DNA from: a virus
Strand: one strand, 5' to 3'
DNA: 42,001 nt
Virus record (IMG/VR): IMGVR_UViG_3300044612_001226
Location: 1-42,001 of that record
A program made the translations under genes and the position numbers. The notes under the pieces were generated by a model. That model was not told the origin of the DNA. It did no database searches and saw only the letters and a list, made by a program, of their open reading frames with translations. Below are positions 6,424 through 12,323 of the stretch, one piece after another (within the stretch, counting starts at the first letter, position 1; each line of letters begins with the position of its first letter).

Positions 6424-6765
6424 ATGACTATTACATACGAGACAGCAAAGAAATTAAAAGAACTTGGGTTCAATCAAAATCTCGAAAGAGAAGATGAGAG
6501 AGAAGGAAGCTGGTATACAGATTACGGAGTACTAGATGAATTTCATTGGAGCCAACCTGGATATTACGTTCCAACACTTTCTGAATTAATCGACGCTTGT
6601 GGAAAAGATTTCATGCTAACGAATGAATGTGGAAAATGGGAAGCATGGAGCGGTTCAAACAGTGATTTTGTCCGCATGGGTGAAGGTGGTGCTGAATTCC
6701 AATGTGAGGCGGAAGAACCAGAAGAAGCAGTTGCTTTATTGTGGATTCAAATAAATACGAAATAG
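6424..6765 (+). CDS. Conserved phage hypothetical protein, 113 aa
   Basis: The protein has a PTLSELIDACG segment in the middle and an EEPEEAVALLWI ending, a pattern frequent in small early proteins of phages and mobile elements. The function is unknown. It is acidic and soluble. It follows the HNH gene by 24 bases and is probably co-transcribed. Its TAG stop is directly followed by the next DnaA-box promoter module. Confidence 0.75.
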   Translation: MTITYETAKKLKELGFNQNLEREDEREGSWYTDYGVLDEFHWSQPGYYVPTLSELIDACGKDFMLTNECGKWEAWSGSNSDFVRMGEGGAEFQCEAEEPEEAVALLWIQINTK

Positions 6766-6811
6766 TTATCCCCACCTAACTGTTTACACATTTAGTGTAG
6801 AGGAACATACT
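6766..6811 (+). promoter_or_regulatory. DnaA-box promoter module
   Basis: TTATCCCCA (6766-6774) directly after a TAG stop, eight bases, TTTACA (6783-6788), 17 bases, CATACT (6806-6811). It drives 6875-7206. Confidence 0.65.
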
Positions 6812-6874
6812 TACTGTATTAGTAATAAAACACGCACAACTCGTCGGTGATATGGCGAGAAGTGGAATGTAAAT

Positions 6875-7051
6875 ATGATAACAACACGAACAATCTCATT
6901 CCGCACACACAAAGACGACGAGAAAGAGTTTTCAAAGATTTGTGCAACGGTTGGAATAACTAAATGTGAAGCGTTGAGAAATCTATTGTCATCATTCTTG
7001 GAAATGTATTCTGATGATATGGAAATCGCGCGACAGGTAATTCAAAAGTAA
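6875..7051 (+). CDS. Ribbon-helix-helix-like DNA-binding protein, 58 aa
   Basis: The first residues form a short strand (TRTISFR), followed by two helices separated by a glycine turn. That is the layout of MetJ/Arc-type ribbon-helix-helix repressors, where the strand inserts into the DNA major groove. Such proteins usually repress their own or neighbouring promoters, and the nearby DnaA-box modules are possible targets. ATG 6875 lies about 60 bases past the promoter. Its stop overlaps the next start (TAATG). The family call rests on pattern only. Confidence 0.6.
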   Translation: MITTRTISFRTHKDDEKEFSKICATVGITKCEALRNLLSSFLEMYSDDMEIARQVIQK

Positions 7052-7206
7052 TGACAAAAGAAAGCGAAAAGAAGTTTTTAGAACAACTCAAAGCGATTAA
7101 AGATTTGCACCCACAAAGCGAGGAGTTTGCAAAACTATTGTCGAGATACGACTTGCCGTTTACGACAGTGCAAGCAATCAGAATCCTAAAAGGTATCGTA
7201 AATTAG
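7051..7206 (+). CDS. Hypothetical protein, 51 aa
   Basis: A small, helical, charged protein whose ATG overlaps the stop of the ribbon-helix-helix gene, so the two are coupled and may work together. No motif is recognised. Its TAG stop abuts the following DnaA-box-like site. Confidence 0.6.
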   Translation: MTKESEKKFLEQLKAIKDLHPQSEEFAKLLSRYDLPFTTVQAIRILKGIVN

Positions 7207-7252
7207 TTATCCCCAACCCTAGTGTTTACACATTATAGGCAAGGTATACAAT
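7207..7252 (+). promoter_or_regulatory. DnaA-box promoter module
   Basis: TTATCCCCA (7207-7215), nine bases, TTTACA (7225-7230), 16 bases, TACAAT (7247-7252). The arrangement repeats the module at 6766, including its position right after a stop codon. Confidence 0.7.
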
Positions 7253-7279
7253 GTAGGTATTAGAGGTTAAACAAAAAGT

Positions 7280-7470
7280 ATGCAACTTGTATTTCCAAAA
7301 ACACCGCAGTATCAGGCAAAGAAATCACAAAGATTGACGGTACAAGAATAATCCACAACGAACACTGCTTCACGTTCACATTACCAAACGGTAGCACATG
7401 GGAAGACAACGGAGAGTACATGGAAGCACGGACACCAGACGGTACATTACAGGCGGTAATTAAGAAATAG
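7280..7470 (+). pseudogene. Small gene, frameshifted or with a non-ATG start
   Basis: ATG 7280 opens only 23 codons before a stop. A different frame carries a coherent product with TKIDGTRII, then FTFTLPNGSTWEDNGEY, and ends at TAG 7468-7470. That frame has no ATG, GTG or TTG before its conserved part. It could be reached by a -1 shift at the five A around 7298-7302, or by starting at ATT 7294, which would give the natural-looking N-terminus SKNTAV after the initiator. A homopolymer error in the assembly is another possibility. The function is unknown. Confidence 0.5.
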
Positions 7471-7472
7471 AC

Positions 7473-7595
7473 ATGTTCGATAAAATCCTTAACTTTGTAA
7501 TCACTGCTTGCCTTATTGCAATTCTACTTTGTCTTGCTGTTGGTGCGATTGTAATGACGTACGCATTTTCAATTAACATGCTAACCAACTACTAA
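7473..7595 (+). CDS. Small single-pass membrane protein, 40 aa
   Basis: Nearly all of residues 8-33 is one hydrophobic helix, with a charged N-terminus (FDK) and a short polar tail. It starts two bases after the preceding stop and ends one base before the next ATG, so it is part of a tight run of tiny genes. The function is unknown. Confidence 0.6.
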   Translation: MFDKILNFVITACLIAILLCLAVGAIVMTYAFSINMLTNY

Positions 7596-7596
7596 C

Positions 7597-7953
7597 ATGC
7601 TCAAATCAGGACAATTCGCACTCGTAACAAACGACTGCGTGGTACGAAAGGGAGAGACGGTGGAAGTATTTATTCCATGCAAATACGGTGGCACATTTTG
7701 TTGGTACAACAACATGCAAGTTGTTATCCCCGATGAAAACCTCACCCCAATCAAAGCAGAGAGGTGGAAGCCGAAAGCACAGGAGTCCTATTGGTTTATT
7801 AGCGGTACTGGAGATGCTTCTCATACATATTGGGACGAATTCGGATTAGATGAAAAACGTTGGAACGCCTACAACGTATTCCGCACAGAGGAGGAGGCAA
7901 AAGCAGAAGCCGAAGCAACATTAGCAGACCGTAAAGCACGGTTGGATAAGTAA
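7597..7953 (+). CDS. Conserved phage hypothetical protein, 118 aa
   Basis: The C-terminal half has the WKPKAQESYWFI start and an NVFRTEEEAKAEAE end. This resembles a domain seen in many phage proteins of unknown function, with an aromatic beta region followed by a charged helix. The N-terminal half is beta-rich and contains three cysteines. It follows the small membrane protein by one base. Confidence 0.7.
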   Translation: MLKSGQFALVTNDCVVRKGETVEVFIPCKYGGTFCWYNNMQVVIPDENLTPIKAERWKPKAQESYWFISGTGDASHTYWDEFGLDEKRWNAYNVFRTEEEAKAEAEATLADRKARLDK

Positions 7954-7963
7954 CTAAAATAAA

Positions 7964-8185
7964 ATGAAAACACTAATTATCGTATATCTACCGTACCTTT
8001 TGTCAGCAATTACAATTTACTCGATGCTTCTTGCTGGAAATAAGAAGCGAGGCGCATGGCTTGTTGGCTTGGTGAATCAGTTGCTATGGCTTGTGTGGAT
8101 TGTAAACACAGCGTCATGGGGACTTATTCCAATGAATCTCGCGTTGTGGATTGTGTACGGCAGAAATTATTTCAAGTGGAAATAG
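7964..8185 (+). CDS. Small membrane protein, 73 aa
   Basis: There are two to three hydrophobic helices (about residues 4-24, 31-49 and 52-66) with a tryptophan-rich middle, ending YGRNYFKW. The order of segments resembles small multi-pass phage membrane proteins with no assigned function. It ends the run of tiny genes, and its TAG stop is immediately followed by a DnaA-box promoter module. Confidence 0.7.
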   Translation: MKTLIIVYLPYLLSAITIYSMLLAGNKKRGAWLVGLVNQLLWLVWIVNTASWGLIPMNLALWIVYGRNYFKWK

Positions 8186-8231
8186 TTATCCCCATAGCAC
8201 CTATTGGCGAGTAATACAGTGGTGGTAAACT
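8186..8231 (+). promoter_or_regulatory. DnaA-box promoter module of the structured RNA
   Basis: TTATCCCCA (8186-8194), nine bases, TTGGCG (8204-8209), 16 bases, TAAACT (8226-8231). Transcription would begin near 8238 and enter the non-coding stretch before the tRNA genes. Confidence 0.6.
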
Positions 8232-8237
8232 ATTAGT

Positions 8238-8604
8238 TGGTAGCACACGTTCGTACATTTAATCTGTGGCGGTGCGAGTAATCTAGCAGACGAACCACAA
8301 CGGGATTGCGTGGTGATAATGTATCCCTCTCGTTGCCCCACAGACTAAGTGTATGAACAACGTTTTGCCGACATCGGGAAAACGATAATCGAACATCACA
8401 GGGGCGGTCGGTCGTGAGGAAACAAATCGAACACAATACTTCGTAAGCGCGGTAAAGTTCTAAACCCGCGTTCTGTATCGACCCCGCCTGTGGTGTTTGA
8501 GCCACCGTAGTTGCACTTTAATCAAGTAGTAATAAATAATTACTCTATTGCCGATAAATGTGCCGTGGGTTGCTCCCTACCAGTACAATCGTGCAGCTAC
8601 GTAT
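8238..8604 (+). ncRNA. Candidate structured RNA, about 365 nt
   Basis: No convincing reading frame is present, but pairings are dense. They are: GTTCGT/ACGAAC (8249-8254, 8290-8295) with TGTGG/CCACA crossing it as a possible pseudoknot; CTGTGG/CCACAG (8264-8269, 8338-8343) as an alternative; CGTTTT/AAAACG closing CCGA/TCGG (8361-8384); GGCGG and TCG with CGA and CCGCC (8403-8410, 8479-8488) enclosing CGCGG/CCGCG (8448-8452, 8466-8470); and CGTAGTTGCAC with GTGCAGCTACG (8506-8516, 8591-8601), 11 bp with one G-U, enclosing AGTAAT/ATTACT (8528-8544) and GGG/CCC. It does not match tmRNA or RNase P landmarks I know. Confidence 0.5.
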
Positions 8605-8639
8605 TGCCTTGTCGTCTAACGGCAGGACTATATTATGTT
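8605..8639 (+). tRNA. tRNA-Asn(GUU), 5' half
   Basis: Acceptor strand TGCCTTG (8605-8611), D arm GTCT-loop-GGAC with the TAACGG loop (8614-8628), then the anticodon stem strand and loop with anticodon GTT at 8637-8639. The matching 3' half is 740 bases away, at 9346-9381. Acceptor pairing with CGAGGCA is complete with one G-U, and the anticodon stem pairs four of five. Joined, the halves give a 71-nt tRNA with a GTT anticodon followed by two A. Confidence 0.7.
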
Positions 8640-8666
8640 GTAACTATAAACTAGGTACGATATAAT
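8638..8666 (+). promoter_or_regulatory. Promoter of tRNA-Gln
   Basis: TTGTAA (8638-8643), 17 bases, TATAAT (8661-8666). The start site would be one to three bases before the mature tRNA 5' end. The -35 straddles the left junction of the insertion. Confidence 0.8.
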
Positions 8667-9345
8667 ATAGGTATTCCATCGTGGGGTAACGGTAGCCCGC
8701 TAAACTTTGGATTTAGAGATGCGCGTCCGATTCGTGCCGATGGAACAAATATATGCAAAAGAGAAACATTAAAGAGAAGATTATCGAAAGAATTAAACAA
8801 GGAAAAAACCTCCTTGAAATTACAAGAGAATTTAATTGTGCAAAATCGACAGTATCTCACCACGCGAAAAAGATTGGCCATAAATTTCCAAAGAGCAGAC
8901 CATTTGCTATATACAGCAAACTTGACTGGATTCGTGTTCAAGAACTGGTAGACCAAGGAAAGACATTTAACCAAATAAAAAAGGAAATCGGTATCTGTTC
9001 TGCAACCCTCACAAACGCAAAAAAGAGAGGACTTTTCAAAACAAAAAAACTTCCAGTCCAAATGAGTCTAAGTGAACTAGAAGATAACTTTGATGGGAAA
9101 AGAGCCGTATGTCACATAAGAAGACTTTTCAAAAATAAACTAAAAGAATTACACGGTTGCAAATGTTCGATGTGTCAAAACGAGGATTGGCTTGGTAAAA
9201 AACTATCACTAGAACTAGACCATATAGACGGTAATCCGTTTAACAACAAAGCAAGCAACATGCGTCTTATCTGCCCAAATTGTCATAGCATCACAGATAC
9301 ATGGAGAGGTAGAAATACTTTATTAGCAAGAATGAAGAAAGACCA
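8640..9345 (+). mobile_element. tRNA-Gln plus HNH cassette inside tRNA-Asn
   Basis: About 706 bases separate the two halves of the tRNA-Asn gene, entering right after the anticodon. The insert consists almost entirely of a promoter, a complete tRNA-Gln and an HNH endonuclease gene. The stop codon of that gene reads through into the 3' tRNA half. There is little room for a group I or group II catalytic core, so this looks like a homing insertion rather than an ordinary self-splicing intron. Confidence 0.55.
8675..8745 (+). tRNA. tRNA-Gln(UUG)
   Basis: Seven-pair acceptor stem TCCATCG/CGATGGA with U1-A72, as usual for tRNA-Gln. The D arm is GGGT/GCCC with a TAACGG loop. A five-pair anticodon stem CTAAA/TTTAG carries the loop CTTTGGA, so the anticodon TTG is at 8707-8709. 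The variable loop has four bases. The T arm is GCGCG/CGTGC with loop TCCGATT, where C replaces the usual T55. The discriminator is A and CCA is not encoded. Gene length is 71 bases. It is the first element of the cassette that interrupts tRNA-Asn. Confidence 0.85.
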
Positions 9346-9352
9346 AAAATAG
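8753..9352 (+). CDS. HNH homing-type endonuclease with N-terminal HTH, 199 aa
   Basis: The N-terminal 100 residues contain two helix-turn-helix-like units (around 9-40 and 60-88), each with an isoleucine- and lysine-rich recognition helix. The C-terminal part is an HNH module: CSMC, then LELDHIDGNPFNNKASNMRL, then CPNCH. DH is the catalytic pair, N the middle residue and the cysteines bind zinc. Such HTH-HNH proteins are typical mobile endonucleases of phages. It starts seven bases after tRNA-Gln, and its stop codon TAG is part of the anticodon stem of the 3' tRNA-Asn half. That placement suggests the enzyme spreads this cassette into tRNA-Asn genes. Confidence 0.85.
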   Translation: MQKRNIKEKIIERIKQGKNLLEITREFNCAKSTVSHHAKKIGHKFPKSRPFAIYSKLDWIRVQELVDQGKTFNQIKKEIGICSATLTNAKKRGLFKTKKLPVQMSLSELEDNFDGKRAVCHIRRLFKNKLKELHGCKCSMCQNEDWLGKKLSLELDHIDGNPFNNKASNMRLICPNCHSITDTWRGRNTLLARMKKDQK

Positions 9353-9381
9353 TCATCGTGGTTCGATTCCATGCGAGGCAA
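9346..9381 (+). tRNA. tRNA-Asn(GUU), 3' half
   Basis: Two loop A, anticodon stem strand AATAG (9348-9352, shared with the HNH stop codon), a four-base variable loop, T arm CGTGG/CCATG with canonical loop TTCGATT (9357-9373), acceptor strand CGAGGCA (9374-9380) and discriminator A. CCA is not encoded. It pairs with the 5' half at 8605-8639 and with no other nearby sequence. Confidence 0.7.
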
Positions 9382-9382
9382 C

Positions 9383-9700
9383 ATGATAAAAACAAATAAC
9401 TTATTCGGAGATGCGATAGATAGATACAAGTCCCAGAAGAAAGTAGCACGTTCAGCACGAGATGAAATTATAAATGCATTTGTTGAAGGGATAAACGGTG
9501 AGAGAAAATCCACAGGATTGAAACCGTTGAATCCGAGAGTGATTGCTGTGTTAATCAACAAGAATCCGTTTCTCGCAAACAGCGTGAGTGAGTGTTGGAA
9601 CCTTTACAACGAGTGCAAAAAGAACGGAAATTATAAGAAGTTTTGGTGGGTCGTTAAACCAAAGAAACCTGTGGATAACTCGGTTGACGACATATTCTGA
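9383..9700 (+). CDS. Hypothetical protein, 105 aa
   Basis: A basic protein with a helical N-terminus and a C-terminal half containing LINKNPFLAN and YKKFWWVVKP. I do not recognise the family. I chose ATG 9383, one base after the tRNA discriminator. The earlier in-frame ATG at 9371 lies inside the tRNA T arm. 3' processing of the tRNA would leave a near-leaderless mRNA. The last 30 bases hold the DnaA-box promoter module of the next operon. It shares a C-terminal DDIF-type ending with the annealing-like protein at 10380. Confidence 0.65.
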   Translation: MIKTNNLFGDAIDRYKSQKKVARSARDEIINAFVEGINGERKSTGLKPLNPRVIAVLINKNPFLANSVSECWNLYNECKKNGNYKKFWWVVKPKKPVDNSVDDIF

Positions 9701-9711
9701 ACGTCTATACT
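9670..9711 (+). promoter_or_regulatory. DnaA-box promoter module of the recombination operon
   Basis: TGTGGATAA (9670-9678), five bases, TTGACG (9684-9689), 16 bases, TATACT (9706-9711). It overlaps the 3' end of the upstream gene. The start site falls at about 9718, exactly where the cloverleaf-like leader begins. Confidence 0.85.
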
Positions 9712-9718
9712 AATAGTA

Positions 9719-9820
9719 GGTTATTGAATTGACAACTGGGTTTTTTGTTTTTCCCAGTCTTCCGAGGAGCTTACCTCCTCCATTTGTTCCTCACGGAACT
9801 CGGTTGTCAGTTCAATAGCC
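9719..9820 (+). ncRNA. Cloverleaf-like leader RNA, 102 nt
   Basis: An 18-base strand GGTTATTGAATTGACAAC (9719-9736) pairs along its whole length with 9803-9820, with two G-U pairs. It encloses three hairpins: TGGG/CCCA (9737-9740, 9753-9756) with a T-rich loop, GAGGAG/CTCCTC (9764-9769, 9775-9780), and GTTCC/GGAAC with loop TCAC (9786-9790, 9795-9799). The result is a four-way junction that starts at the predicted first transcribed base and ends 23 bases before the next ATG. It may be a riboswitch-like leader, a stabilising cap, or a released RNA. It is not a tRNA: there is no T loop or anticodon arm of normal size. Confidence 0.75.
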
Positions 9821-9843
9821 AATTACAAAAAACAAATAAAAAC

Positions 9844-10152
9844 ATGTTTGTAAAAATTCAGGTCATGGATAACAACACGACCACAGTTAGAGAGTCAATT
9901 TATAAATACCAAGGTCAGGATTTCGGTGAGATTGTAGAAAAGTTGGCTGAAGAAACAGCAGAACATCTTTCAAACCGCCGTAAGGAATGGCTAACAGAAC
10001 GCAAGTTGTCTGAATCAAGTATTCAGTACGACGAGAGCGGCGATGAGTACGTTGTTATCGAAGGTTACGAAGACTTTGTAGACGGCGAAGGTGTAGACCA
10101 CCCATCACACAAAGAGTATCTTCCAAACTACATTAACAAGTTGTATGCGTAA
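9844..10152 (+). CDS. Hypothetical acidic protein, 102 aa
   Basis: The first gene after the cloverleaf leader. ATG 9844 was chosen because the longer frame from 9745 runs through the leader hairpins. The N-terminus is beta-like, the middle a charged helix, and the C-terminus acidic. An A-rich stretch precedes the start instead of a Shine-Dalgarno site. It overlaps the next gene by eight bases. The function is unknown; its place in the operon suggests a recombination or early role. Confidence 0.7.
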   Translation: MFVKIQVMDNNTTTVRESIYKYQGQDFGEIVEKLAEETAEHLSNRRKEWLTERKLSESSIQYDESGDEYVVIEGYEDFVDGEGVDHPSHKEYLPNYINKLYA

Positions 10153-10378
10153 GCCATTTGTCCCTAGTCCTTACATGGTTGTTGCGATGCTACGCAAAGC
10201 ACGACACACAAAGGATTGGTTTAAGATGAAGAAAGCCGCACATATGGCAGAGTCGATGGGTTCCCACGCATTTGACTACAAGCCAGACGACGATGTTTTC
10301 ATCACACAGGGAGACGTCAAAGAGAATCAGTATCCAGGAGTAGATTTATCAGATTACGACCATAATGACCCATTCTAA
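10145..10378 (+). CDS. Hypothetical protein, 77 aa
   Basis: A small protein with a basic helical first half (PYMVVAMLRKAR, KMKKAAHMAESMG) and an acidic second half ending in DPF. It overlaps the preceding gene by eight bases and is followed at once by the annealing-like gene. No family is recognised. Confidence 0.7.
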   Translation: MRKPFVPSPYMVVAMLRKARHTKDWFKMKKAAHMAESMGSHAFDYKPDDDVFITQGDVKENQYPGVDLSDYDHNDPF

Positions 10379-10379
10379 T

Positions 10380-10784
10380 ATGCAAGACATATCACACAGA
10401 CAGTTAAAGGATAAGGCAATCGTTCTTAAAGGAAAGAATTACGTTCAGGTTGTAGACCGCATCAGATTCTTTAACGAGAATTATCCGAAGGGTTCGATTA
10501 CAACTGATGTTGTTCAGATACTTCCAGGAACAAACGCAACCTACGTTGTTAAGGCAACAGTAGACACGGGAGAAGGTCAGAAGTTCTGCGGTCATTCACA
10601 GGCTACAATGGGTACAAAGGGTGCGAACATGGAAGCCGCACTCGAAAACGCAGAGACTTCTGCTGTTGGTCGCGCTCTCGGAATGATGTGTATTGGAGTG
10701 ATTGATTCAGTCGCTTCAATAGACGAAATGAAGAAAGCAAAGGTTGACGGTACAGAAGACATAAACATTAACGATATATTCTAA
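10380..10784 (+). CDS. Putative single-strand annealing protein (Rad52/Sak-like)
   Basis: The protein contains YVQVVDRIRFFNENYP and, near its end, NAETSAVGRALGMMCIG. The second matches the ETSAxGRAL signature of a phage family related to Rad52-type or Sak annealing proteins, which coat single-stranded DNA and anneal homologous ends. At 134 aa it is shorter than many members. The downstream NinG-like nuclease supports a recombination role. I chose ATG 10380, one base after the previous stop; ATG 10365 in the same frame is an alternative. The distant family assignment is the uncertain part. Confidence 0.6.
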   Translation: MQDISHRQLKDKAIVLKGKNYVQVVDRIRFFNENYPKGSITTDVVQILPGTNATYVVKATVDTGEGQKFCGHSQATMGTKGANMEAALENAETSAVGRALGMMCIGVIDSVASIDEMKKAKVDGTEDININDIF

Positions 10785-10788
10785 ACAC

Positions 10789-11091
10789 ATGGAAATTAAG
10801 ATTTACCTCGCAAAGAACAACAAGAAGGAGAAGCCAACGCACCCAGACCTTCGATTGTCCCAGATTACAGAAGACGGTGAGTTCCTCGACATCGGTGCAT
10901 TGTGGCTTTCAAAAGACCCGAACAAGAAGTCGTACACAGGTCGCATTGATATGAACAAGGTGCAACTCGGTCCAAAGCCAGTGGAGGAGCCTGTCGAAGA
11001 CGCGGACCTCGCTAAGGTTGCAGCAGTGTTTGAGACACCAGCACCAAAGGTAGACAACTATCCAGCTAGCGCAGAGATGCCTGGATTCTAA
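10789..11091 (+). CDS. Hypothetical protein, 100 aa
   Basis: The N-terminal 60 residues look like a small beta-barrel with a GALWLSKDPNKKSYTGRID segment, reminiscent of DUF736-like small proteins. The rest is an acidic, proline-rich tail ending in PGF, like the acidic tails of single-strand DNA-binding proteins. A role beside the annealing protein is inferred from position only. The stop codon abuts the ATG of the NinG-like gene. Confidence 0.65.
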   Translation: MEIKIYLAKNNKKEKPTHPDLRLSQITEDGEFLDIGALWLSKDPNKKSYTGRIDMNKVQLGPKPVEEPVEDADLAKVAAVFETPAPKVDNYPASAEMPGF

Positions 11092-11505
11092 ATGAGAATC
11101 AAGACGGACAAAGCAGACGCATTGTTCTCGAAGATGATTCGAGAGAGAGACAACTGGACATGCGTATTCTGTGGAACCGTCTATACGCCACCTACAACTG
11201 GACTGCAATGCTCTCACTTCTGGGGAAGAAGTAACAAAGCAACACGCTTTGCGCCCTCTAATTGTGACGCGCTGTGCTACGGTTGTCACGTCAGGCATGA
11301 AGGAAACAAGCAAGGTTATTATCGGGACTTTAAACTAAAACAACTTGGAACTAAGGAATACAAAGCTCTCGAAAAGCAAGCACGCACTCCTGCGAGCTAC
11401 GGGAAGAAAGAAAAGAAAGAATGCTTCAAAGTCTTGCAAGCCCAATATGCAAATCGTGAGCATTTCAGACCAAACTGGTCAGGCTGGATTCCAAGTACCG
11501 AGTGA
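11092..11505 (+). CDS. NinG/Rap-like recombination nuclease, 137 aa
   Basis: The protein has CVFC, then LQCSHFWGR with the His block, then NCDALCYGCH. This is the zinc and HNH-type arrangement of the lambda NinG (Rap) family, which processes branched recombination intermediates such as Holliday junctions and D-loops. It follows the putative annealing gene, so 10380-11505 looks like a compact recombination module. ATG 11092 starts right at the previous stop. Its length is near the family core and no expected residue is obviously missing. Confidence 0.75.
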   Translation: MRIKTDKADALFSKMIRERDNWTCVFCGTVYTPPTTGLQCSHFWGRSNKATRFAPSNCDALCYGCHVRHEGNKQGYYRDFKLKQLGTKEYKALEKQARTPASYGKKEKKECFKVLQAQYANREHFRPNWSGWIPSTE

Positions 11506-11683
11506 GTTTCTGTTTGAGTACCGTGGTAAGTTCTTTCTATCAATGGAAGGAGCAATCTCTCTCCTCAAAGCACTAGAAGTTGACGCAGAGTCAATAGTTG
11601 CTAGTATCATGGACAGAGAAGTTGCTCAGGAGTTAGTCAGTGAATATTACAACAACGTAGAAACTAAATATCAAATCAAATGA
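11447..11683 (+). CDS. Hypothetical protein, 78 aa
   Basis: ATG 11447 lies inside the end of the NinG-like gene, with an overlap of 59 bases. The frame is open further upstream to 11345, but that part is plainly a shadow of the nuclease. The C-terminal 60 residues are well-formed, beta then helical, and may be the functional part. The stop overlaps the next ATG by four bases. No family is recognised. Confidence 0.55.
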   Translation: MQIVSISDQTGQAGFQVPSEFLFEYRGKFFLSMEGAISLLKALEVDAESIVASIMDREVAQELVSEYYNNVETKYQIK

Positions 11684-11862
11684 AGACAGCAATCGTACTC
11701 GCACTTATCGTTATCGCAGGACTCTTCGTCTATCAAGATGTAAACGGTTCAACCGCACTCTATACAAAGGGTAAGGTAACTGTTGAGAAGTTTGAGGACA
11801 AGACAACTAAGGCAACGTGTTACGTTCTCTCGAACGGCAATGGTCTCTCTTGCGTAAAGTAA
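11680..11862 (+). CDS. Small exported or membrane-anchored protein, 60 aa
   Basis: A hydrophobic N-terminal segment (residues 4-18) acts as a signal peptide or anchor. The rest is a small beta-rich domain with two cysteines near the end (CYV...SCVK), which could form a disulfide outside the membrane. It is coupled to the previous gene by an ATGA overlap. The function is unknown; a change to the host envelope is conceivable. Confidence 0.65.
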   Translation: MKTAIVLALIVIAGLFVYQDVNGSTALYTKGKVTVEKFEDKTTKATCYVLSNGNGLSCVK

Positions 11863-11865
11863 GAC

Positions 11866-11871
11866 TATAAT
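11866..11871 (+). promoter_or_regulatory. Leaderless-type -10 element TATAAT
   Basis: TATAAT ends seven bases before ATG 11879. Confidence 0.65.
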
Positions 11872-11878
11872 AAAAGGT

Positions 11879-12130
11879 ATGGTCACATACCGAGGAGAGA
11901 AATTCTCAGGCTACAACAAGCCAAAACGTACACCAAGTAACTCGAAGAAGTCGCATGCGGTTCTTGCAAAGGCAGGAGACCGTGTGCGTCTTATTCGTTT
12001 CGGTCAGCAAGGAGTATCTGGTTCGCCAGACGGCTCAAAGCGTAATCAGGCGTTCAAAGCACGACACGCAAAGAATATCAGTAAGGGTAAAATGTCTGCC
12101 GCGTACTGGGCAAACAAAGTTAAGTGGTGA
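11879..12130 (+). CDS. Conserved phage protein (DUF6321-like), 83 aa
   Basis: The sequence ends with RHAKNISKGKMSAAYWANKVKW-like features: a RHAKNI block, KGKMSAAYWA and a terminal KVKW. Together with the upstream RLIRFGQQG block these mark a small basic phage family of unknown function (DUF6321-like). A virion-internal or DNA-associated role has been proposed for proteins of this composition, but nothing here proves it. A TATAAT element seven bases upstream gives it its own leaderless promoter. Confidence 0.75.
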   Translation: MVTYRGEKFSGYNKPKRTPSNSKKSHAVLAKAGDRVRLIRFGQQGVSGSPDGSKRNQAFKARHAKNISKGKMSAAYWANKVKW

Positions 12131-12142
12131 TAGCATAAAAGT

Positions 12143-12283
12143 ATGAAATACAAACCAACAAAAAAGAAGTCAATGAGTCCTATGAAGGCGCTCAAGACAA
12201 AGATTCCAAAGACGATTGCTCCGATTAAAAACAAGACAAGGAAAAATACTGTTCCTGCAATTAGAAACCGTCGCTTCGTATAG
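12143..12283 (+). CDS. Very basic small protein, 46 aa
   Basis: About a third of the residues are Lys or Arg, spread evenly with prolines and threonines, and there is one acid-free stretch after another. It looks like a protamine-like DNA-condensing or RNA-binding peptide. The -10-like TAGCAT at 12131-12136 ends six bases before ATG 12143. It follows another basic protein, so the pair may act on DNA together. Its TAG stop is directly followed by the DnaA-box module of the chaperonin gene. Confidence 0.6.
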   Translation: MKYKPTKKKSMSPMKALKTKIPKTIAPIKNKTRKNTVPAIRNRRFV

Positions 12284-12323
12284 TTATCCACACCTTGAAG
12301 AAATACCACTTATGTGGTATTTT
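12284..12323 (+). promoter_or_regulatory. DnaA-box promoter module of the chaperonin gene
   Basis: TTATCCACA (12284-12292), two bases, TTGAAG (12295-12300), 17 bases, TATTTT (12318-12323). The -10 ends eight bases before ATG 12332. The spacer is also the hairpin of the upstream terminator. Confidence 0.55.

Noticed and set aside
8401-8430. RNase P RNA signature (GAGGAAA near 8416)
   Set aside because: Only this heptamer resembles the 5' conserved region; the matching downstream conserved blocks are missing.
8233-8505. Minus-strand 90-aa reading frame
   Set aside because: No recognisable motif, odd composition, and it lies entirely inside the densely paired candidate RNA.
8640-9345. Ordinary group I intron in tRNA-Asn
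   Set aside because: The 5' junction follows a U, as in group I introns. However, a complete tRNA and a 200-codon gene fill nearly the whole insert, no core pairings were found, and the base before the 3' half is not G. A covariance search could still overturn this.
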